This document shows positions 1 to 7,640 of a stretch of 64,000 bases of DNA, piece by piece. How positions within the stretch are numbered: the stretch's first letter is position 1; each line of letters begins with the position of its first letter. This DNA is from Eubacterium sp. AM49-13BH (GTDB taxonomy: Bacteria; Bacillota; Clostridia; Lachnospirales; Lachnospiraceae). Under the pieces are notes generated by a model. It was not told where the DNA came from and searched no databases. It saw only the letters and a program-made list of their open reading frames with translations. A program made the translations under genes and the position numbers. The stretch is taken from positions 1 to 64,000 of the forward strand of contig NZ_QSEK01000012.1 of the NCBI RefSeq assembly GCF_003464165.1. Reading direction: 5' to 3'.

Positions 1-42
1 AATGCTCACAGATATCCTTTAATTATAAAAGGGGCATACGTT

Positions 43-108
43 AAAATAGGACTAAATCAAGAGAAACCTTATAAAACAAGGGTCTTGAATGATTTAAGTC
101 CTATTTTT
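43..108 (+). terminator. Rho-independent terminator of an upstream transcription unit
   Basis: Arms at 43-58 and 91-105 are complementary apart from one bulged A, and a run of six T follows. The gene it serves lies before the window. A long 30-nt loop makes it less compact than usual. Confidence 0.6.
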
Positions 109-208
109 TCATATCAATTTTGAGGTAAGAGGACTCAATACTATAATTGAAATTGAACGTTTACATGGTGTAAAATGAAAGAAAACAGATAAAGGAGATT
201 TGAATTAT

Positions 209-1027
209 ATGAATTATATTACATTAAATAATGGAGTTAAAATTCCACAGATAGGTCTTGGTGTTTTTAGAACACCAGACGGAGCTGATACAGCTAATGC
301 AGTAAAATGGGCGATTGAGGCTGGATACAGACATATTGATACAGCTAAGGTTTACGGCAATGAAAAAAGCGTAGGCGAAGGCATACGTATGAGTGGCATT
401 GACAGAAGGGATATATTTGTTACAACTAAGCTTTGGAATGAGGATATTAGACAGGGAAGAACTAAAGAAGCATTTTTACAGAGCTTGGAAGACATGGGAC
501 TTGATTACATAGACTTGTATCTTATTCACTGGCCAGCTAACGGTTATGAGAAGGCGTGGGCAGATATGGAGGACTTGTACAAGGCTGGCAAAATCAAGGC
601 AATCGGTGTAAGTAACTTCAATGTTCATCATCTTGAGACTCTCAGTGAAAACTGGACAGTTGTACCAGCGGTTAACCAGATTGAGATTCATCCTTATTAC
701 GCTAATATTGAAAATGTTGAATATGCTAAGAAGAATGGTATTGCAATAGAAGCCTACAGCCCACTTGGAGGCAACGGAGCAGGAACACTTGAAAATGAGG
801 TGATTATTGCACTGGCTGACAAGTATGGTAAGACACCTGCACAGATTGTTTTAAGATGGGAGCTTCAGAGAGGAATAATTGTACTTCCAAAGTCAACGCA
901 TCAGGAAAGAATTATTTCTAATTTTGACGTGTTTGATTTTGAATTGTCTGAGGATGATATGAACGCCATAAATAAGCTTAACAAGAACGAAAAACACGGT
1001 TCTGACCCAGAAACATTTAATTTTTAA
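209..1027 (+). CDS. Aldo/keto reductase
   Basis: NAD(P)H-dependent cytosolic carbonyl reductase of the 2,5-diketo-D-gluconate reductase type. The protein (272 aa) is a single TIM barrel of normal family length. The catalytic tetrad is visible as D44 and Y49 (DTAKVYGNE), K74 (TTKLW) and H107 (LIHWP), and the cofactor-phosphate region (LPKSTHQERI) lies near the C-terminus. I chose the ATG at 209 because AAAGGAG at 191-197 sits 11 bases upstream, while the in-frame TTG at 200 would be too close. The physiological substrate cannot be read from the sequence. The gene stands alone between a terminator and a non-coding stretch. Confidence 0.92.
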   Translation: MNYITLNNGVKIPQIGLGVFRTPDGADTANAVKWAIEAGYRHIDTAKVYGNEKSVGEGIRMSGIDRRDIFVTTKLWNEDIRQGRTKEAFLQSLEDMGLDYIDLYLIHWPANGYEKAWADMEDLYKAGKIKAIGVSNFNVHHLETLSENWTVVPAVNQIEIHPYYANIENVEYAKKNGIAIEAYSPLGGNGAGTLENEVIIALADKYGKTPAQIVLRWELQRGIIVLPKSTHQERIISNFDVFDFELSEDDMNAINKLNKNEKHGSDPETFNF

Positions 1028-1311
1028 GAGGAACTTGACTTTTGAATCGGTTTCACAAATCGAAACACAGCACAAAGCACCGAATATGGATAAACGGGTA
1101 AAAATATATTAAAATTCGGCGTGATTACGGTTGATTAATGTTTGTAATAGGTGTATTCTATATATAGAATAAGTACAGAGGCGGTAGATATAATAATTAT
1201 CTACCTCATACCCAATCGGATAAATATGATAGATGTTATAATGTGAAAAGATAAATGCGAAACATGCGCTATACTAGCAAAAGTTGTTAATTATATAAAG
1301 GTGGGAGAAAT
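1028..1311. other. Intergenic region with small palindromes
   Basis: No gene is supported here. There is a perfect 16-bp palindrome at 1154-1169 and an AT-rich hairpin at 1183-1205 without a clear T-tract. A TATAAT-like box near 1229-1234 could serve the following, broken gene. Confidence 0.4.
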
Positions 1312-1717
1312 TTGACAAAAAGTAAAAAGACAAAAATACATAAAAAGGTAGATGGTCAGCTTTTACAAGAGTATTGTTGAGCAGGACAGGGCATCCGTTG
1401 TTATATGCAATCTTAAACATGAGATTATCTACATGAATCCGGCAGCTGTTACCAGCTATGCGAAGCGAGGCGGCGACAAACTTATCGGAAGAAGCCTGTT
1501 AGACTGCCATAATCCGGAATCAAGAGATAAAATACAGCAGGTAGTGGACTGGTTTGCAGCAGATGAAAGCCATAATATCGTTTATACTTTTCATAATGAG
1601 AAACAGAATAAAGATGTTTACATGGTGGCACTCAGAGATGAGAGTAAGCTGATAGGATATTATGAGAAACATGAATATCGAAATTCAGAAACCATGAAAC
1701 CATACGATTTGTGGTGA
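1312..1717 (+). pseudogene. PAS-like signalling protein, internally deleted copy
   Basis: This is a damaged copy of the intact gene at 17468-18154. A TTG start (1312) begins the same basic N-terminus (KSKKTKIHKK) but the frame hits a stop at 1378-1380. From 1355 the sequence jumps to the C-terminal half of the intact copy (VSFYKSIVEQD onward) in another frame. The intact copy has the short imperfect repeat GTCAGNTTTTA at both edges of the missing 281 bases, so replication slippage or recombination between these repeats explains the loss; 281 is not a multiple of three. The remaining PAS-like part is almost identical to the other copy. Confidence 0.8.
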
Positions 1718-1721
1718 TGAT

Positions 1722-2163
1722 ATGACGAAGGATGAATGGTATAAGCAGTTGTTTGATAGATTGGATAATTCCAAGTTCCGAAGCAGTTTTCATCTGAAGC
1801 AGAAAGATATTGATTACATAAATGAAAAAGGTTGCGGTCGTCCAGTGGACGACCCTGCGTAGCAGGAGCAACGACCGAGTCTGGAGACGAGACCTTGATA
1901 CAATAAGACAACATGCTAAGGACTTTATTGCAAAGAGAGAAGCTCCGGCATATATAGCAAATGATGGCAAGCAGACACCAATGCGTGGTTATCCGGCATT
2001 TATTGCTCAGCACGCAACAGCTACATGCTGTAGGGAGTGCATCCGAAAGTGGCATAAAATGCAGCCCGGCAAGGAACTAAGTCAGGTGCAGCAGGATTAT
2101 CTTGTAGATGTAATTATGACATGGATTCAACGAGAAATGGAGAGGCAGGTACATAAATCATGA
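1722..2163 (+). pseudogene. DUF4186 family protein, split by a 61-bp insertion
   Basis: Both halves of a DUF4186 protein are present: residues up to INEKG from the ATG at 1722, then LDTIRQHAKDF with the conserved GKQTPMRGYPAFIAQHATA and CC.EC motifs. They are separated by a 61-bp structured insert (1833-1893) that brings a TAG stop and shifts the frame. An ATG at 1822 reads through the insert into the second half, but no ribosome site precedes it, so a useful product is unlikely. The function of the family is unknown to me. The 3' end overlaps the next start (ATGA). A second, shorter remnant lies at 18159. Confidence 0.8.
1833..1893. repeat. 61-bp multi-hairpin insertion element
   Basis: The insert is GC-rich and folds as three adjacent hairpins: a perfect 8-bp stem at 1836-1843/1847-1854, a 4-bp stem at 1855-1858/1862-1865 and a 4-bp stem at 1879-1882/1885-1888. 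Removing it restores the DUF4186 reading frame exactly. It has the look of a small non-autonomous palindromic repeat. Only one full copy is seen in the window. Confidence 0.6.
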
Positions 2164-2531
2164 GTTTGAAAAATGTATTGATTATTGTTGATAACATTGA
2201 CGAATCAATTGATTTTTATGAAGAACTGTTTGGACTGCGTGTGATTACAAGGCTGGAAGGCAATGTGATAATGTCTGAGGGGCTTGTGTTGCAGGATGTA
2301 GATGTATGGTATGATAGTACCCAAATACATACAATTCCACATAACAATATGACAGAACTTTATTTTGAAGATAATGATATAGAAGGTATTATTGAAAAAC
2401 TGGAGTCTGGCAAGTATGTTGTAAGTTATGTTACGGAATTAACGGAACTTGAAGGTGGATAGAAACTTGTAAGATTCTATGATCCGTCAGGAAATCTTAT
2501 AGAAGTACGAACACCAATTAACTATAACTGA
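2160..2531 (+). pseudogene. VOC (glyoxalase-like) family protein with in-frame stop
   Basis: A VOC-fold protein of about 123 residues: an N-terminal beta-alpha unit (NVLIIVDNIDESIDFYEELF) and a C-terminal strand typical of the family (KLVRFYDPSGNLIEVR). A TAG at 2460-2462 interrupts it; the same frame stays open on both sides to the TGA at 2529, so this is a point change, probably CAG to TAG, not an indel. VOC proteins include glyoxalases and resistance proteins; the substrate here is unknown. The start overlaps the end of the DUF4186 gene. Confidence 0.75.
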
Positions 2532-2554
2532 TATGAAATGGATTTAAGGAGAAA

Positions 2555-3028
2555 ATGCAGATATTTGTAGATGCAGATGCGTGTCCGGTAGTGGATATTG
2601 TCGAGACAATAGCAGAGAAATACAATATTTCCACCACATTGCTGTGTGATACAAATCACATTTTGTATTCTGATTACAGCGATGTGATTGTTGTAGGTGC
2701 AGGAGCAGATACAGTAGATTATAAACTGATCAGCATTTGTCATAAAGGGGATGTAGTGGTGTCGCAGGATTATGGCGTTGCTGCAATGGCACTTGGTAAG
2801 GGTGCCTATGCAATTCATCAGTCCGGCAAGTGGTACACGGATGAAAATATTGACAGGATGCTTATGGAAAGACACCTTAATAAGAAAGCAAGACGAGGTT
2901 CGGCTAAGAATCATATAAAAGGACCTAAGAAGCGGACAAATGAAGATGATGAGCGTTTTGCACAGTCATTTGAGAAGCTTGTGCTGATGGCACAGGCGAA
3001 GGAAGGTGAGCAAAATGGGACTGTTTAA
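2555..3028 (+). CDS. YaiI/YqxD family protein (DUF188)
   Basis: Conserved small protein (157 aa, normal family length) with the family's N-terminal acidic signature MQIFVDADACPV and the later VVSQDYGVAAMAL segment. The fold resembles PIN-type nucleases, but an activity is not established. A ribosome site (AAGGAG) precedes the ATG. The 3' end overlaps the start of the following small gene, so the two are translated together. In the second copy of this region (18.2 kb) only the last bases of this gene survive. Confidence 0.85.
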   Translation: MQIFVDADACPVVDIVETIAEKYNISTTLLCDTNHILYSDYSDVIVVGAGADTVDYKLISICHKGDVVVSQDYGVAAMALGKGAYAIHQSGKWYTDENIDRMLMERHLNKKARRGSAKNHIKGPKKRTNEDDERFAQSFEKLVLMAQAKEGEQNGTV

Positions 3029-3233
3029 GAAGAAAGGTGTAATACAGTCATATGATAAGCAAAACAAAAAGCCTGTGATTAAAGCGAGCATTTGCAATGG
3101 CGAGCAGGTAGCAGGCTTTAAGGATATACATACAGGTAAGGTAGAAGAGGTAATGCTGATGAAAAGTCCAGCAGATCTCGAACATTTTAAGGCTATGTAT
3201 GGAATAGATGAAGAGATAGCAAAGGAATACTGA
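3015..3233 (+). CDS. Small conserved protein of unknown function (copy A)
   Basis: A 72-residue basic, soluble protein: MGLFKKKGVIQSYDKQNK, then a conserved core with SICNGEQVAGFKDIHTGK. It has no signal or membrane segment. I start at ATG 3015, with AAGGAAGG just upstream inside the preceding gene; an in-frame GTG lies at 3006. A paralogue at 18225-18443 is about three-quarters identical. I do not recognise a function with confidence. The next gene follows after two bases. Confidence 0.75.
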   Translation: MGLFKKKGVIQSYDKQNKKPVIKASICNGEQVAGFKDIHTGKVEEVMLMKSPADLEHFKAMYGIDEEIAKEY

Positions 3234-3235
3234 TT

Positions 3236-3577
3236 ATGAATATACAGATATTTGGAACTAAGAAATGTAATGATACTAAGAAGGCGGAGCGTTTCTTCAA
3301 AGAGCGTGGCATCAAGTACCAGTTTATAGATATGAAAGAAAAAGGCATGAGTAAAGGTGAATTTAATTCAGTAGCTCAGGCAAATGGGGGATTAGAAAAT
3401 ATGGTTAACTGGGATGGAAAAGATAAAGACCTGCTTGCACTCATTAAATATACTGCTGATGAAGACAAGCTGGAAAAGGTGCTTGAGAATCCACAGGTAA
3501 TCAAAACTCCTGTAGTAAGAAACGGAAAGCAGTCTACACTTGGATATCAGCCGGATGTTTGGAAAGGATGGAACTAA
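3236..3577 (+). CDS. ArsC/Spx-family thioredoxin-fold protein
   Basis: The 113-residue protein matches the arsenate reductase-like family: IFGTKKCNDTKKAERFF gives one N-terminal cysteine (C11), and a conserved TPVVRNGK segment follows near residue 92. It lacks the CXXC pair of Spx regulators and is closer to the YffB-type branch, whose biochemical role is poorly defined. True arsenate reduction is not implied, as there are no ars genes nearby. It sits two bases after the small protein and overlaps the deformylase start by one base (TAATG), which suggests one operon. Confidence 0.8.
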   Translation: MNIQIFGTKKCNDTKKAERFFKERGIKYQFIDMKEKGMSKGEFNSVAQANGGLENMVNWDGKDKDLLALIKYTADEDKLEKVLENPQVIKTPVVRNGKQSTLGYQPDVWKGWN

Positions 3578-3987
3578 TGGTAAAGAAAATAGTAAAAGAT
3601 CCATTATTTCTTGCACAGAAATCGGTGGATGCGACAGAAGTAGATAAGCAGGTGGTAACAGATTTGCTAGACACACTGCGAGCCAATCTTGACCATTGTG
3701 TTGGAATGGCTGCAAATATGATAGGTGTTAAGAAGAATATTATTGTTGTGGCAGCAGGACCATTTCAGTTTGCAATGATTAATCCAGTGATTACAAAGAA
3801 GTCAGGAGCATATCAGACAGAGGAAGGATGTCTTTCATTGGAAGGTGTCCGTCCATGCAAAAGATATCAGGAGATTGAGGTGGATTACCTTGACCAGAGC
3901 TTTAAAAAGCAGCATGGGAAATATTCCGGCTGGACGGCACAGATAATTCAGCATGAGATTGATCATTGTAATGGTATTGTGATATAA
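3577..3987 (+). CDS. def: Peptide deformylase (variant type)
   Basis: Metalloenzyme that removes the formyl group from N-terminal methionine. Two of the three family motifs are exact: EEGCLSL with the metal cysteine, and QHEIDHCNG with both metal histidines and the catalytic glutamate. Motif 1 is GMAANMIG rather than the usual GLAAPQIG, so this is an accessory-type deformylase and may have a narrower substrate range. Length is 136 aa. I chose ATG 3577, eight bases after GGAAAGGA, over the upstream TTG at 3559. Confidence 0.88.
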   Translation: MVKKIVKDPLFLAQKSVDATEVDKQVVTDLLDTLRANLDHCVGMAANMIGVKKNIIVVAAGPFQFAMINPVITKKSGAYQTEEGCLSLEGVRPCKRYQEIEVDYLDQSFKKQHGKYSGWTAQIIQHEIDHCNGIVI

Positions 3988-3988
3988 A

Positions 3989-4219
3989 ATGCTGTCTATG
4001 GGGCAGGCAACGCTGCAGGAATTATATCAGATTTGTGAAGAGCAAGGCATAAAGCTTCGTAGTGTAGAAGATCTGAATGATAAGGAACATGGAGTCAGAT
4101 TTGATGACTTCCTATGTATGGATGCATTTAGAATGGGGATAAAATGCAAAGATTATTTGAGAAGATATAGTCTTGAGGAACTTGAAAAGTTAAATAAAAG
4201 AAAGCTACGAAAAATCTGA
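3989..4219 (+). CDS. Hypothetical protein
   Basis: A 76-residue soluble, charged protein ending in a lysine/arginine-rich tail (LEKLNKRKLRKI). It begins one base after the deformylase stop and lacks its own clear ribosome site, so translational coupling is likely. The length and composition suggest a real gene, but I recognise no family. Confidence 0.6.
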   Translation: MLSMGQATLQELYQICEEQGIKLRSVEDLNDKEHGVRFDDFLCMDAFRMGIKCKDYLRRYSLEELEKLNKRKLRKI

Positions 4220-4250
4220 TTATAAAATCGAAGTTTGGAGAAATAGACTA

Positions 4251-4769
4251 TTGAGAACATACGAGAATAAAGATGAACTTAAAAAAGAGATAAATAAAAG
4301 CTTTGCAAAGTATATTATTGAATTTAATGATATTCCAGAATCTTTAAAGGATAAGAGGGTTGATGAAGTTGACCGAACTCCGGCAGAAAATCTCGCTTAC
4401 CAAGTTGGATGGACAACGCTCGTCCTTAAATGGGAAGCAGATGAAAGAAAATGTCTTCATGTCAAAACTCCTTCAGATGATTTTAAATGGAATCAGCTTG
4501 GTGAATTATATCAATGGTTCACAGATACATATGCGTATCTGTCACTGCAGGAGTTGAAAGATATGTTGAATGATAATATTAATTCTATTTATGCAATGAT
4601 CGATTCGCTAAGTGAGGAAGAATTATTTAAACCACATATGAGAAAATGGGCTGACGAAGCAACTAAGACAGCTGTCTGGGAAGTATATAAGTTCATACAT
4701 GTTAACACAGTTGCTCCATTCGGAACATTTAGAACTAAGATTAGAAAATGGAAAAAAATTGCACTATAA
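4251..4769 (+). CDS. ClbS/DfsB family four-helix protein (DUF1706)
   Basis: The 172-residue protein has the DUF1706 layout: an N-terminal YENKDELKKEINKSF helix, a central AYQVGWTTLVLKWE segment, and a C-terminal FGTFRTKIRKWKK. The best-studied member, ClbS, is a self-resistance protein against the genotoxin colibactin; most members have no known substrate. The start is TTG 4251, with GGAG at 4237-4240; no ATG lies at the conserved N-terminus. The stop is separated by 39 bases from the methyltransferase. Confidence 0.82.
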   Translation: MRTYENKDELKKEINKSFAKYIIEFNDIPESLKDKRVDEVDRTPAENLAYQVGWTTLVLKWEADERKCLHVKTPSDDFKWNQLGELYQWFTDTYAYLSLQELKDMLNDNINSIYAMIDSLSEEELFKPHMRKWADEATKTAVWEVYKFIHVNTVAPFGTFRTKIRKWKKIAL

Positions 4770-4808
4770 CTCAGAAGTTGTATTATTGAATAAAATGGAG
4801 ATTTTGAT

Positions 4809-5432
4809 ATGAAAAACAAGGCAAACAAGGGTTATTGGCAACGACTTGCAAAAATATATGCACCTTTGATGGAGTCAGATAAGAAATTTTATAATGCAAT
4901 CTGCGGATATATTAAAGATTATCTCAAATCTGATATGAATGTATTAGAATTAGCTTGTGGAACAGGGCAGCTATCTTTCCCATTGTCTGATTGTACTAAT
5001 AGCTGGACGGCAACCGATTTTTCGGAAAATATGATTAAGCAAGCGAAAAGGAGAGGTACAACAGAAAAACTTAGTTTTTGCGTAGCCGATGCAACGGCAC
5101 TTTCATATGAGAATGAAAATTTTGATTGTGTAGTAATTTCAAATGCACTGCATATTATGCCAGAGCCTGAAAAAGCAATGCAGGAAATTCGTAGAGTATT
5201 AAAAAAAGACGGTATTTTGTACGCACCAACCTTCTTATGGGCAGAGAAAAAATCAAGTGGTTTACGAAAGCGATTAATGTCTATTACAGGATTTAAAGCA
5301 TACAAAGAATGGAACAAGGAAAATTTTTGTGAGTTTATTACGGATTATGGCTTTACAGTCGTCAAAGTGAATTTAGTGGATGGCGGTTTAGCTCCTGTTG
5401 GAGTCTTGATTGCAAAAAAAACTAATTATTAA
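4809..5432 (+). CDS. Class I SAM-dependent methyltransferase
   Basis: A 207-residue cytosolic methyltransferase. Motif I (VLELACGTGQLSFPL) near residue 45 binds SAM; an acidic post-I motif (TATDFSENMIKQA), a CVADAT motif II and the later ALHIMPEPEKAMQEIRRVL are in the expected order. The closest general type is UbiE/Methyltransf_11. The acceptor is unknown. ATG 4809 has GGAG eight bases upstream. It follows the ClbS-like gene in the same direction and may be co-transcribed with it. Confidence 0.85.
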   Translation: MKNKANKGYWQRLAKIYAPLMESDKKFYNAICGYIKDYLKSDMNVLELACGTGQLSFPLSDCTNSWTATDFSENMIKQAKRRGTTEKLSFCVADATALSYENENFDCVVISNALHIMPEPEKAMQEIRRVLKKDGILYAPTFLWAEKKSSGLRKRLMSITGFKAYKEWNKENFCEFITDYGFTVVKVNLVDGGLAPVGVLIAKKTNY

Positions 5433-5471
5433 ATTCCAATTTCATTAGACAGTGTATGATTTTTAATTTCA
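5433..5471. repeat. Short direct repeat between convergent genes
   Basis: The 10-mer TTCATTAGAC occurs twice within 40 bases between the stop codons of the methyltransferase and the acetyltransferase. No clear terminator hairpin is present. Confidence 0.35.
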
Positions 5472-6083
5472 TTAGACCGTGGAATCAGGATATTTGATCA
5501 GTTCGTATAATTTACTGCCGTTTTTGCAGGTACGGACGCCTGCCAGTTCCATGCCAAGATGTCTGTATTTATCACTTTTCAGTTTGGCATCGGTATCCAG
5601 TACGACTGGGAGTCCCAGTCTGTTGCCCTCGGCAAACGCAAGCTCCAGCGCTTTCCTCATATAGCCTTGCCCTTGGTATTCTTCCCGCACACATACCAAT
5701 CCGACAAACAGGTATTTTTGTTTTTTCTTTTTCAGTTTCTTTTCAATTGAAGATGTTCCACCGCTTCCGAGAATGCTGAGCATCCGTACCACTTCACCAA
5801 AGGATGATCCTGCAAACATCCCTTTTATCAGCTTTTGACCTGCCTTCAGTCCCACTTTTTCATCACAGCGCTTATAGGCAATAAATGCTTCCTGCTGCGG
5901 ACCGGTTGTATAAAGCATACCTGCCTGCAGTACCATTTCCACATATCCGTTGATATAACTGACGACTGCGTCTTTGCTGCTGTATGCGGAAACAAGCCCC
6001 TTCTCGCCCTGAGCATATTCATAATAACCGAATGCATGCCCGATCGCATTGATATCTTTTTCTGATAATGTTTCAACCTTCAT
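5472..6083 (-). CDS. GNAT-family N-acetyltransferase
   Basis: A 203-residue protein with a C-terminal GNAT core: VCVREEYQGQGYMRKAL matches motif A (R/Q-x-x-G-x-G) for acetyl-CoA binding, followed by GLPVVLDTDAKLKSDKYRHLGM. The N-terminal half is less conserved and helical. The substrate is unknown. It is the only minus-strand gene in the first 22 kb and is convergent with the methyltransferase. Confidence 0.82.
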   Translation of the reverse strand: MKVETLSEKDINAIGHAFGYYEYAQGEKGLVSAYSSKDAVVSYINGYVEMVLQAGMLYTTGPQQEAFIAYKRCDEKVGLKAGQKLIKGMFAGSSFGEVVRMLSILGSGGTSSIEKKLKKKKQKYLFVGLVCVREEYQGQGYMRKALELAFAEGNRLGLPVVLDTDAKLKSDKYRHLGMELAGVRTCKNGSKLYELIKYPDSTV

Positions 6084-6221
6084 GATTTTCCGCTCACATC
6101 TTTTTCATATATCGTTACTCTATAGTGGCTCAGTTGTCAAGACAAAAATCTAAGATTTTTATAATGAACTGATATTGTGGATAAGTTACAAGGGAACATG
6201 CGGAAACGGAGCGTGAAAAAT

Positions 6222-7010
6222 ATGAATAGCGGACAGTTCGCCTTAATAAAGAAAGATATTCGTGGTATTACATCAAATAAGCAGATTTTCGCAGTTCTTC
6301 TTATCGTGCTGCTTGTGCTAACTATTGTTCTGCCGTCGATTTTTGTGCTTGTTCTGACACAGGCACCCGATGCTGCTTCGGATTTTCAAAAACTGCTGGA
6401 TATGCTACTTGTTGCAGATGGGGAGTACAGTCAGCAGCAGAGAATATTGGGACTTATATTGAATAACATTATGCCGCCCTTTTTTCTGATTGTTCCCATC
6501 ATGGCATCCTCTGTTATGGCAGCAAGCTCCTTTGTGGGAGAAAAAGAAAAGCATACCTTAGAAACATTGCTTTATTCGCCGCTGTCCCTGCGACAACTGT
6601 TCCAATCCAAAATACTGGCTGGATTTTCTGTTGGGATGATGGTTTCCTATATCTCGTTTGCTGCCATGCTGTTGGTTGTAGAGGTGGAAGTCTTCTTTCT
6701 GACCGGCAATCTGATTATCCCAGGTATAAGCTGGCTGATCATTATGCTTCTGATTGCTCCGACATTCTCGCTTGTTGCGATTGCTGTGACAGTGCGTAGT
6801 TCTGCAAAGGCTAAAGCCATCGAAGAAGCACAGCAGCGGGCTGTATTTCTGATTTTCCCAATCCTCGCACTGGTTATTGGACAATTTACTGGCATCCTTT
6901 TGATCAATCTGTGGCTTCTTTTGGGATTGGGTGCCGTCTTGGCGGTGCTTGATGTGTTGCTTATGAGGGGTGCTGCCGGAAACTTCACCTATGAGAAATT
7001 GCTGAAATAA
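6222..7010 (+). CDS. ABC-2 type transporter permease without a partner ATPase
   Basis: A 262-residue membrane protein with about six hydrophobic segments, starting with a long N-terminal anchor, and the cytoplasmic motif SSFVGEKEKHTLETLLYSPL that is typical of ABC-2/CcmB-like export permeases. ATG 6222 has GGAG ten bases upstream; the longer GTG-initiated reading (6177) has no ribosome site. Such genes normally follow their ATP-binding gene, but here the upstream gene is on the other strand, so the operon appears truncated at its 5' end. It may be inactive or borrow an ATPase. Confidence 0.75.
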   Translation: MNSGQFALIKKDIRGITSNKQIFAVLLIVLLVLTIVLPSIFVLVLTQAPDAASDFQKLLDMLLVADGEYSQQQRILGLILNNIMPPFFLIVPIMASSVMAASSFVGEKEKHTLETLLYSPLSLRQLFQSKILAGFSVGMMVSYISFAAMLLVVEVEVFFLTGNLIIPGISWLIIMLLIAPTFSLVAIAVTVRSSAKAKAIEEAQQRAVFLIFPILALVIGQFTGILLINLWLLLGLGAVLAVLDVLLMRGAAGNFTYEKLLK

Positions 7011-7025
7011 AGGGCTATATTATAC

Positions 7026-7130
7026 AGAATTCTTCCAAGAGGCTATCGTGTATGGGCATCTCCAGCAGAACTTTATGATGCGATGATTTATGTTTCGGAT
7101 GCTCATCCGATAGAAGTGATAGAAGATTAG
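7026..7130 (+). pseudogene. C-terminal fragment of an unknown protein
   Basis: An open stretch of 34 codons (ILPRGYRVWASPAELYDAM, ending in EVIED) has protein-like composition but no start or ribosome site. It looks like the tail of a deleted gene. I cannot name the family. Confidence 0.35.
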
Positions 7131-7137
7131 AAAAAGA

Positions 7138-7190
7138 TTGACAAGTTACCGTTTGGTTACTATAATGTAAGTTACCAAATGGTAACTTAC
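7138..7190 (+). promoter_or_regulatory. Consensus sigma-A promoter with operator palindrome
   Basis: TTGACA (7138-7143), a 17-bp spacer and TATAAT (7161-7166) form a perfect vegetative promoter. Immediately after the -10, at 7167-7190, lies a perfect inverted repeat with arms GTAAGTTACC and GGTAACTTAC around AAAT. A weaker copy of the same motif fills the spacer (7143-7161). A repressor bound here would block initiation. A nine-base match to one arm lies at 11658, just before a TetR gene. Confidence 0.75.
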
Positions 7191-7215
7191 AGAAGAATGG
7201 AGGTAAGATAAGTAT

Positions 7216-7329
7216 ATGAGAGAATTTATTATGGCAGCAATGTCATTTGTAACATTTGGAATTGTGTTAGCAATTGTCTGTGTATATCATAATTGGAAAG
7301 GGCAGAAGAAAGCACAGGGGGAGGATTAG
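7216..7329 (+). CDS. Small single-span membrane protein
   Basis: A 37-residue reading frame with GGAGG 12 bases upstream and a consensus promoter and operator in front. Residues about 5-24 are hydrophobic, followed by a positively charged tail (HNWKGQKKAQGED), consistent with a small inner-membrane peptide with its C-terminus inside. It is the first gene of the regulated unit and precedes a zinc-ribbon protein by three bases. The function is unknown. Confidence 0.6.
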   Translation: MREFIMAAMSFVTFGIVLAIVCVYHNWKGQKKAQGED

Positions 7330-7332
7330 AAG

Positions 7333-7548
7333 ATGAAGTGTTCAAAATGTGGTAAAGAAATGAGAAAAGGATATTTATTCAGCAGTAAGGACGGAGCTTT
7401 CAGCTTTGCAAATGAAGTACCTGGAGTTTTTGAGAATGCAAAAAATGCAGAGGGTTTTGTAGAAATAACAAAACTCAAACCAAGTCACAGGACAAGAGTG
7501 GAAGCGAACTGCTGTGAAGAATGCAGAATGATAGTGATTAATTACTAA
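7333..7548 (+). CDS. Zinc-ribbon protein (PF20097/DUF6487-like)
   Basis: A 71-residue protein with two CXXC pairs: MKCSKCGKEM at the N-terminus and CCEECRM near the C-terminus, which should bind one zinc ion. The middle has the family's glycine- and aromatic-rich strand region. Its role is unknown. It is probably co-transcribed with the 37-residue membrane protein. Confidence 0.7.
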   Translation: MKCSKCGKEMRKGYLFSSKDGAFSFANEVPGVFENAKNAEGFVEITKLKPSHRTRVEANCCEECRMIVINY

Positions 7549-7559
7549 GAGTGACAGAC

Positions 7560-7578
7560 GCCAGACGCTAAGACGCAG
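7560..7578 (+). repeat. 3'-end remnant of a KTR-type gene
   Basis: GCCAGACGCTAAGACGCAG is identical to 12488-12506, where it forms the end of a Cys-rich KTR gene and the start of its terminator. In one frame the motif encodes PDAKTQ, a common C-terminus of KTR proteins. Here the rest of the gene is absent. Confidence 0.5.
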
Positions 7579-7640
7579 AGCAGCACTTTTATTGCCTACG
7601 TCTTTTGTGATTATATTAGGAAAGAGAGGAACAACAGGCA

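Noticed and set aside
1822..2163. A 113-codon frame as an intact fused gene
   Set aside because: Its first 25 codons come from the 61-bp hairpin insert, there is no ribosome site, and the true N-terminus of DUF4186 lies upstream in another frame.
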